Positions 7,897-11,420 of a stretch of DNA of 11,420 nucleotides are shown here, one piece after another. The stretch covers positions 1 through 11,420 of the forward strand of contig JAKFYM010000264.1 of assembly GCA_021730855.1 (NCBI GenBank). Reading direction: 5' to 3'. The notes under the pieces were generated by a model. That model did no database searches, was not told the origin of the DNA, and worked only from the letters and a program-made list of their open reading frames with translations. Every line of letters begins with the position of its first letter. The first letter of the stretch is position 1. The stretch comes from Bdellovibrionales bacterium. Its GTDB lineage: Bacteria > Bdellovibrionota > UBA1018 > CAIPTA01. The translations under genes and the position numbers were made by a program.

Positions 7897-8790
7897 ATGT
7901 GTTATTCCGTCAAAATCAAAACTTCACTCAAAGAACTCGCCCGTGAATTCCAGGCGGAGATCGACAAGGATGCGATCCTGGCCGTTTATCAGCTGCGACA
8001 AAAAAATCCTGAAGTAAAAATCCCACTCGGTTTAGACCAGTACCTTATGGAGTCGGATTTGGCACCCAGCCTTCCCCCGCTGATCAAAAGTTTTCATGCC
8101 GAAGAGAAGCTAAGGCTGCGGACAAAAATCCGCGAAACCGAACAAGAACTAGAGGCACTCGGGCAGGAGCGCTCCACCACCGCCGTGGAAAAAAAGATTG
8201 AGGTCCGGCAGCGGCGGCTAGAAAAGTTCCAGCATAAAGCCCAAAGCTCCTTCCTTGAGAGTGGCTCCACCTCTGACCGGGTGTTCCCCTTTTATTTTGC
8301 TCCCGTTATTTTAGAAACTAAAGGGCAGCGGAGGCTGCAGCTCATGCGCTATCGCGTGCAAAATCCCAATGGAAGCGAAGTGCCTGCAAAATACAATGTG
8401 TTTAATGCGAGGCTAGATTCCTTGCTCGATGCTCGCACCTGGCGCCCGCTCTTTGCCCATACGCACGCCATTTTCCCTTTTCTGCGCTTCTATGAATGGG
8501 TGGAGCGTGGTGGCAAGAGCCAAGAAGTGGTTTTCTCTCCGGAGAATCGTGAGCTCATGTGGGCGGCAAGTCTCTATAGCTGTGCCAAGGACTTTTGTTC
8601 CTTCGCCATGATCACGGATGATCCTCCCACCGAGGTGGCCGAAGCGGGGCACGATCGCTGCCCGATTTTCCTCTCTCAGGAAAAGATCCACAGCTGGCTC
8701 ACGATCGCAGGCAAGCCGCCCGCCGCTTTCCTTAGATTGTTAAAGGAAAGGGAGAAAACTCACTACCAACATGGCCTTGCCGCCGCCTGA
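7897..8790 (+). CDS. SRAP/HMCES-family protein (YedK-like), abasic-site shield, with a helical insertion
   Basis: SRAP proteins bind abasic sites in single-stranded DNA and cross-link to them through the N-terminal amino and thiol groups of Cys2. The start fits: the ATG at 7897 encodes Met-Cys-Tyr, directly after the antiporter TAA, with GAGGA at 7885-7889 upstream, and Cys2 would be exposed after Met removal. Other active-site candidates are Asn170 in FNARLDSL, Glu200 in FYEW, and His252 in GHDRCPIFL. At 297 residues it is longer than E. coli YedK (about 220). The extra length is largely a charged, coiled-coil-like insertion at about 60-120 placed before FPFYFAPVI (130-138). SRAP genes are known to neighbour SOS genes such as lexA, imuA, imuB and dnaE2, which matches this window. 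No LexA-type site was seen next to it. Confidence 0.93.
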   Translation: MCYSVKIKTSLKELAREFQAEIDKDAILAVYQLRQKNPEVKIPLGLDQYLMESDLAPSLPPLIKSFHAEEKLRLRTKIRETEQELEALGQERSTTAVEKKIEVRQRRLEKFQHKAQSSFLESGSTSDRVFPFYFAPVILETKGQRRLQLMRYRVQNPNGSEVPAKYNVFNARLDSLLDARTWRPLFAHTHAIFPFLRFYEWVERGGKSQEVVFSPENRELMWAASLYSCAKDFCSFAMITDDPPTEVAEAGHDRCPIFLSQEKIHSWLTIAGKPPAAFLRLLKEREKTHYQHGLAAA

Positions 8791-8809
8791 TCGATCACCG
8801 GTCGATCAG
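8787..8809. terminator. Inverted repeat covering both stop codons of convergent genes, possible bidirectional terminator
   Basis: CTGATCGA (8787-8794) and TCGATCAG (8802-8809) are perfect complements around the 7-base loop TCACCGG. The left arm contains the SRAP stop (8788-8790) and the loop begins with the transpeptidase stop (complement of 8795-8797). The two coding regions are only four bases apart, so termination must happen inside coding sequence or here. No clear U-tract follows on either strand, so this is not a standard intrinsic terminator; transcript-end stabilisation or a protein site are alternatives. Confidence 0.4.
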
Positions 8810-9508
8810 CAGCAAGCTTCCATTTTTGATCTTGTCGATCACACCACGAGAGAACTTCGGATCCAAGGCCGGACAGCCCAGGCTGCGGCCCGCATAGGAA
8901 GAGGCTTCGCTCACGTAGTTCGCGGGATGCATCACGATGGCTCGCCTCTCCGCATTAGAATTGGTCGACTCCAAACCGCGCAGCCGCATAGAATGTCCGT
9001 GCGAACCGGTATAGGTGGCCAGGGTCAGATAAAATCCTAAAGAACTTTTGTTTGAGTTCACCGTATTCGAGAACGAGGTGGCATACCCATCATGGTCCGG
9101 ATCGGATTGTTTGCCGTGAGAGGTGAGATGGCGCTCTACCGTGCCCTTGGCCAAATTAAATAGGTAGAAACGCTTTTTGCTAGAGTGCTGGCTGAAGTCA
9201 ATCACGGTCACGTAACGATTGTTAGGAATCGTGAGCGCCACCTGCTCGTAGTAGCGCACGGCCTTTTCGTAGATGGCGCGCGAGAGCCCCCAACTGGGAT
9301 TATAGGTGGGCATCCGCAGCATATCGCGACGAACCTCTTCCTCAGGAATTTCCGTGACAGGAGGAGGCACGGGCTGCACGGGCACAGGTGGGTTCACTTC
9401 TGTCTCTTCACAATTTTCCGTGGCACAAGGTTCTTCGTCTTGGGCTCCTGGAGCACCGCAGGCAGAAAGGAGGAGAAACGCCAAAAAGGATAGGTATATA
9501 TGTCTCAT
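8795..9508 (-). CDS. Lipoprotein murein L,D-transpeptidase catalytic-domain family (YkuD_2-like)
   Basis: This 237-residue envelope protein probably remodels peptidoglycan by forming 3-3 cross-links or attaching proteins. The N-terminus is a lipoprotein signal, with basic residue Arg2, a hydrophobic core and the lipobox LSAC ending at Cys17. A flexible segment follows with two further cysteines (28 and 33) and a Pro-rich run at 40-50 that would space the domain from the membrane. The catalytic part includes GFYLTLATYTGSHGHSM (158-174), MHPANYV with likely catalytic His194, and SLGCPALD with likely nucleophile Cys212. This pattern matches the murein L,D-transpeptidase catalytic-domain family rather than classical YkuD (HxxxxxxSxGCxR). 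The ATG at 9508 gives a good signal peptide, although no clear Shine-Dalgarno site precedes it. It is convergent with the SRAP gene and divergent from lexA across 197 bp. A link to the SOS genes is not shown. Confidence 0.9.
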   Translation of the reverse strand: MRHIYLSFLAFLLLSACGAPGAQDEEPCATENCEETEVNPPVPVQPVPPPVTEIPEEEVRRDMLRMPTYNPSWGLSRAIYEKAVRYYEQVALTIPNNRYVTVIDFSQHSSKKRFYLFNLAKGTVERHLTSHGKQSDPDHDGYATSFSNTVNSNKSSLGFYLTLATYTGSHGHSMRLRGLESTNSNAERRAIVMHPANYVSEASSYAGRSLGCPALDPKFSRGVIDKIKNGSLLLIDR

Positions 9509-9656
9509 ATCAGCCCATCGGGGCGGGAGCTTACCTGCTTGAGCTTATGGTAGCTTTTGTAAGACGAAACATTTGCTGTAAGGTGCTCTATGGTCGTTTA
9601 TTTTGACTTGAGAAAAAGCCGCCAACGCTAGCGGGTAAATTATTTTTTGCACGCTC

Positions 9657-9694
9657 AATGTACGATTTTCTTGACGTACTACAAATGTACGATT
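9657..9694 (+). promoter_or_regulatory. Probable LexA operator cluster: three GTAC-centred half-sites
   Basis: An exact 11-bp direct repeat, AATGTACGATT, occurs at 9657-9667 and 9684-9694. Between them lies an inverted half-site, so that CGTAC (9675-9679) and GTACG (9687-9691) form a perfect dyad with a 7-bp spacer. The three GTAC cores are at 9660, 9676 and 9687; the last two are 11 bp apart, one helical turn. The cluster ends 12 bp before the lexA start, the usual place for an autoregulatory LexA site. Cyanobacterial LexA also reads GTAC half-sites but with shorter spacing, and the Bdellovibrio box is described as TTAC-N3-GTAA, so this form would be distinct. LexA binding is inferred from position. 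Confidence 0.6.
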
Positions 9695-9699
9695 AGCCT
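9671..9699 (+). promoter_or_regulatory. Candidate sigma-70-type promoter for the lexA operon
   Basis: TTGACG (9671-9676) is a five-of-six match to the -35 consensus, followed after 17 bp by TAGCCT (9694-9699), a weak -10 that keeps the key first, second and sixth bases. The dyad CGTAC-N7-GTACG lies within the spacer, where a bound repressor would block RNA polymerase. The transcript would begin around 9705-9707, at the start codon itself, implying a leaderless mRNA. The -10 is poor, so confidence is limited. Confidence 0.4.
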
Positions 9700-9705
9700 A
9701 AATCT

Positions 9706-10305
9706 ATGCTCACTCCTAAACAAAAAAACGTACTCGAATTCCTCCAACGCTTTATCCAAGAGAATGGTTACTCTCCGTCCTATCAGGAGATCGCCAATGC
9801 TTTTGGCTTGTCGTCGCGGTCAACGGCGCAAAAATATGTGGAGCGGCTGCGCGAAGCGGGCTACCTCGATATGGACGCGCATTCCAAGCGCGGGGTGAGC
9901 ATCAAACAGTCGGGCATCCATCTTCCGCTCCTTGGGCGTGTGGCCGCGGGCCAACCTATCGAGTACCACTTGCACCAGGAATTCGTGGAAGTGCCCTCCT
10001 CTTTCTTGCGCGTCGATGCCGAGCATTTTTGCCTACAGGTGCATGGAGATTCCATGATTGAAGAAGGCATTTTGAATGGCGACTATGCCGTGATCCGTAA
10101 GCAAGACCAGGCCGACAACGGTTCAGTGGTCGTGGCCTCTGTGGATGGGCGCGCCACACTTAAGAAGATTTTTCGCAAACGTAGCCGTATTGAACTCCAT
10201 GCAGCCAATCCCAAATACTCCCCCCTGGTGATCACGCCTCCCATGCAAATACGCATTGAGGGCGTGCTCACCGGGGTTTTGCGAAACCTAAACTTCTCTC
10301 ACTAA
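9706..10305 (+). CDS. lexA: LexA, SOS transcriptional repressor with self-cleaving protease domain
   Basis: LexA represses SOS genes and cuts itself when RecA filaments form on single-stranded DNA. The product has 199 residues, the usual length. Residues 1-66 are the winged helix DNA-binding domain, opening with LTPKQKNVLEFL and with a likely recognition helix around SSRSTAQKYVERL (36-48). The cleavage site is Ala81-Gly82 in GRVAAGQP. The catalytic Ser116 lies in GDSM and Lys153 in ATLKKIF; the Ser-Lys spacing of 37 equals that of E. coli LexA (119/156), and the cleavage site is offset by the same three residues. All the residues for autocleavage are therefore present. No Shine-Dalgarno site precedes the ATG at 9706. 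A GTAC-based operator cluster overlaps the promoter, suggesting autoregulation. It is followed after 26 bp by a second imuA-like gene. Confidence 0.97.
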   Translation: MLTPKQKNVLEFLQRFIQENGYSPSYQEIANAFGLSSRSTAQKYVERLREAGYLDMDAHSKRGVSIKQSGIHLPLLGRVAAGQPIEYHLHQEFVEVPSSFLRVDAEHFCLQVHGDSMIEEGILNGDYAVIRKQDQADNGSVVVASVDGRATLKKIFRKRSRIELHAANPKYSPLVITPPMQIRIEGVLTGVLRNLNFSH

Positions 10306-10331
10306 AGAAACCATAACAAAGGAGTGTAACC

Positions 10332-10820
10332 ATGCTTGCTCTTCAAGAGCTTCGTGCGCCTTTTGTGGCGCCTAAACCCTCATTCCCTCAAGGGGAGATT
10401 TTGCTCCCCCTGGGGTCATTGATCGAGATCTCTGGACCCGATGCTCGCTGGCGAGCGGCGCGATTGCTCGCACAGTATCGCCAGCTCCCGGCAGCTTGGA
10501 TCGAACAGGAAAAAGCCCCCCTGCCCTCCTCGATCTTGCATTCGGGCCTGAACCTCAAAAAGGTTCTGTTTGTGTCCGGAGAGGAAGACTCTGCCTGGGC
10601 CGCTTCGATCCTATTGCGGACCAAGCTCTTCCCCATCGTGGTCTTTCACGCGGCCTATGGAGACGAAAAAGAATTGAGGCGTTTCCGGCGCCAAGCCAAA
10701 GACGCCGAGGCCTTGATGATTCTGATCCGCGAAACCACCCCCTCTCCTGGTTGGCCGATCCAAATGCGCTTGCGCGCCGAGGGTGGCACCATGAAGAACC
10801 TCGGAAGGAAGGCTCGATGA
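10332..10820 (+). CDS. Second ImuA-like protein with eroded Walker A, in the lexA operon
   Basis: This 162-residue protein is a paralogue of the imuA product at the left edge. They share KVLFVSGEE/KILFVEGKK, SAWAASILLRTKLFP, FHAAYGDEKELRRF and a WPI motif near the end. The N-terminal part, LPLGSLIEISGP (25-36), matches the strand leading into the Walker A loop of RecA-like proteins, but what should be a GPxSSGKT loop reads GPDARWRA (35-42): Gly, Lys and Thr are lost, so ATP binding is unlikely. Its role may be to bind RecA, ImuB or the small tail protein encoded next, as ImuA does in mutasomes; this is inference. The ATG at 10332 has AAAGGAG (10318-10324) seven bases upstream. Its TGA overlaps the next start (ATGA), so the two are translationally coupled. 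Frame, length and codon choice look intact, not pseudogene-like. Confidence 0.82.
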   Translation: MLALQELRAPFVAPKPSFPQGEILLPLGSLIEISGPDARWRAARLLAQYRQLPAAWIEQEKAPLPSSILHSGLNLKKVLFVSGEEDSAWAASILLRTKLFPIVVFHAAYGDEKELRRFRRQAKDAEALMILIRETTPSPGWPIQMRLRAEGGTMKNLGRKAR

Positions 10821-11080
10821 CCAATACTCTTCCTAAGGCTGCCGTTTTGCTAGAGCGCAAAGGCAGCCAGCTTTTCTCCCTCCACCAACGCTGGGACATG
10901 ATGGGAGTGCATGGCCCCTTGGCTACATCCCTCATGGACAGCAGGCCATGCTCGGTAGGAATCGCCCCTGATCTTGGGCAATATTTTCGGATTGAGACCG
11001 CTTCCGAAGAAACCCTCTGGGTATTTCGTCCCGCGGCCGATATTGGCATGCGCCAGGTTTTTCTTTTGGCCGTGACCTAG
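10817..11080 (+). CDS. Stand-alone ImuB C-terminal-tail-like protein
   Basis: This 87-residue protein aligns only with the last ~70 residues of the ImuB encoded at 337-1575. Corresponding pairs are LLERKGSQL with LLRRGTRLQ, RWDMMGVHGP with EWQILSFFGP, QYFRIETA with DYFRVDTA, and LWVF with LWIF. The polymerase-like body, thumb and little finger are absent, and the conserved EWW of the tail is not kept. In ImuB the C-terminal tail is known to mediate contacts with ImuA-type proteins and the polymerase, so this protein could be a detached partner of the ImuA-like protein encoded just before it. The ATG overlaps the upstream stop (ATGA), and AGGAAGG at 10806-10812 lies just upstream. A remnant of a decayed imuB copy is the alternative, but the frame is clean and the coupling is precise. 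The similarity is by eye and partial. Confidence 0.7.
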   Translation: MTNTLPKAAVLLERKGSQLFSLHQRWDMMGVHGPLATSLMDSRPCSVGIAPDLGQYFRIETASEETLWVFRPAADIGMRQVFLLAVT

Positions 11081-11100
11081 AAGAGGCCTCAGAAATAAAC

Positions 11101-11420
11101 CTAGATTTTTCCCTGGTGGGCAGCGAGCAAAGCCTTCCAGTTCTCCTGCGAACAGTGCTGCTCTTCGCCCATCATATTCATATAGACAGCGTTTTCCGCC
11201 GCCTTCACTATGCTTGGCTTCTCGGCAATAAAGGACTGCCCCTCTTGGAGAATTTTTATGTAATCCTCCCGCTTGCTTTCAAATTTTCCATCCACCGTAT
11301 GGCGAATGCCTAGGCCGGTTAGGTATTCGTTATGAGAAAAAAGATAGGTGGGGCTGTTCTTTTGGTAGGCGGCCCCCACGTCCACCAAGCGCTTGGCCAA
11401 GCGAAGAGCAAGCCACTTGC
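11101..11420 (-). CDS. Protein of unknown function, N-terminus beyond the right edge
   Basis: The frame is open from the right edge (KWLALRLAKRLVDVG...) to a TAG at 11101-11103, giving at least 106 C-terminal residues; a TTG at 11400 is not needed as the start because the frame continues upstream of it. I do not recognise the family. The visible part is mixed helical, with LFSHNEYLTGLGIRH, a basic/acidic stretch FESKREDYIKIL, and a single cysteine in GEEQHCSQENW near the end. No signal peptide or membrane segment is visible in this portion. It converges on the lexA operon with a 20-bp gap. The coding call rests on frame length, plausible amino acid composition and location. Confidence 0.6.
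   Translation of the reverse strand, partial: KWLALRLAKRLVDVGAAYQKNSPTYLFSHNEYLTGLGIRHTVDGKFESKREDYIKILQEGQSFIAEKPSIVKAAENAVYMNMMGEEQHCSQENWKALLAAHQGKI

Noticed and set aside
9185..9493. 102-codon + strand frame opposite the L,D-transpeptidase
   Set aside because: Antisense to a gene with a lipobox and catalytic motifs; no ribosome-binding site or family features of its own.
9509..9656. Search for an L,D-transpeptidase promoter, small RNA or riboswitch in the lexA-side gap
   Set aside because: Only weak -35/-10-like hexamers and short dyads were seen on the - strand; nothing strong enough to list.
10496..10816. 107-codon extension of the ImuB-tail gene
   Set aside because: It overlaps conserved ImuA-like sequence in another frame; the ATGA coupling at 10817 and an adjacent AGGAAGG support the short form.
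11076..11105. Direct repeat ACCTAGA and the palindrome GAGGCCTC after the ImuB-tail gene, considered as a terminator or attachment site
   Set aside because: Seven- and eight-base elements are short, the palindrome has no loop, and no integrase or mobile gene is nearby; the T run after the second copy lacks a proper stem.

Overview
The window looks like a DNA-damage and stress region from a GC-rich Gram-negative bacterium. The outer-membrane inference rests on a lipobox-bearing periplasmic L,D-transpeptidase and a LexA-type SOS system. The gene set is compatible with Bdellovibrionota or another delta-proteobacteria-like lineage, but that placement is a weak inference. No rRNA, tRNA, CRISPR array, insertion sequence or phage gene was seen.

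Region A (1-4586, + strand) is an SOS mutasome operon: the 3' end of imuA, then imuB, then dnaE2 (imuC), packed with a 3-bp gap and a TGATG overlap. The ImuB is short. It appears to lack the N-terminal palm strand and fingers of Y-family polymerases, so it is probably only an adaptor for the error-prone DnaE2.

Region B (4531-5636, - strand) holds a carbonyl-reductase-like short-chain dehydrogenase that is translationally coupled (TGATG) to a small secreted protein of unknown function. The 3' end of the small gene overlaps the 3' end of dnaE2 by 56 bp. The SDR is divergent from region C across a 73-bp gap that contains a 26-bp operator-like inverted repeat.

Region C (5710-8790, + strand) has a Kef/CPA2-type antiporter with two C-terminal RCK_C (TrkA-C) modules, followed immediately (stop codon abutting start codon) by an SRAP/HMCES-family protein, the sensor and shield of abasic sites in single-stranded DNA. 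Convergent to it is a lipoprotein L,D-transpeptidase (8795-9508, - strand). A perfect 8-bp-arm inverted repeat covers both stop codons.

Region D (9706-11080, + strand) is the most unusual part: lexA, a second imuA-like gene with an eroded Walker A site, and an 87-residue protein resembling only the C-terminal tail of ImuB. These three form a tight operon without any polymerase. Upstream of lexA are three GTAC-centred half-sites, one pair forming CGTAC-N7-GTACG over the likely promoter, and lexA may be leaderless. A partial gene of unknown function enters from the right edge on the - strand.

Taken together, LexA probably controls its own operon and perhaps the mutasome operon. DnaE2 with ImuA/ImuB would perform mutagenic lesion bypass, and SRAP would protect abasic sites. 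The SDR and Kef-type antiporter would fit electrophile or carbonyl stress. Joint regulation of all of these is a hypothesis.
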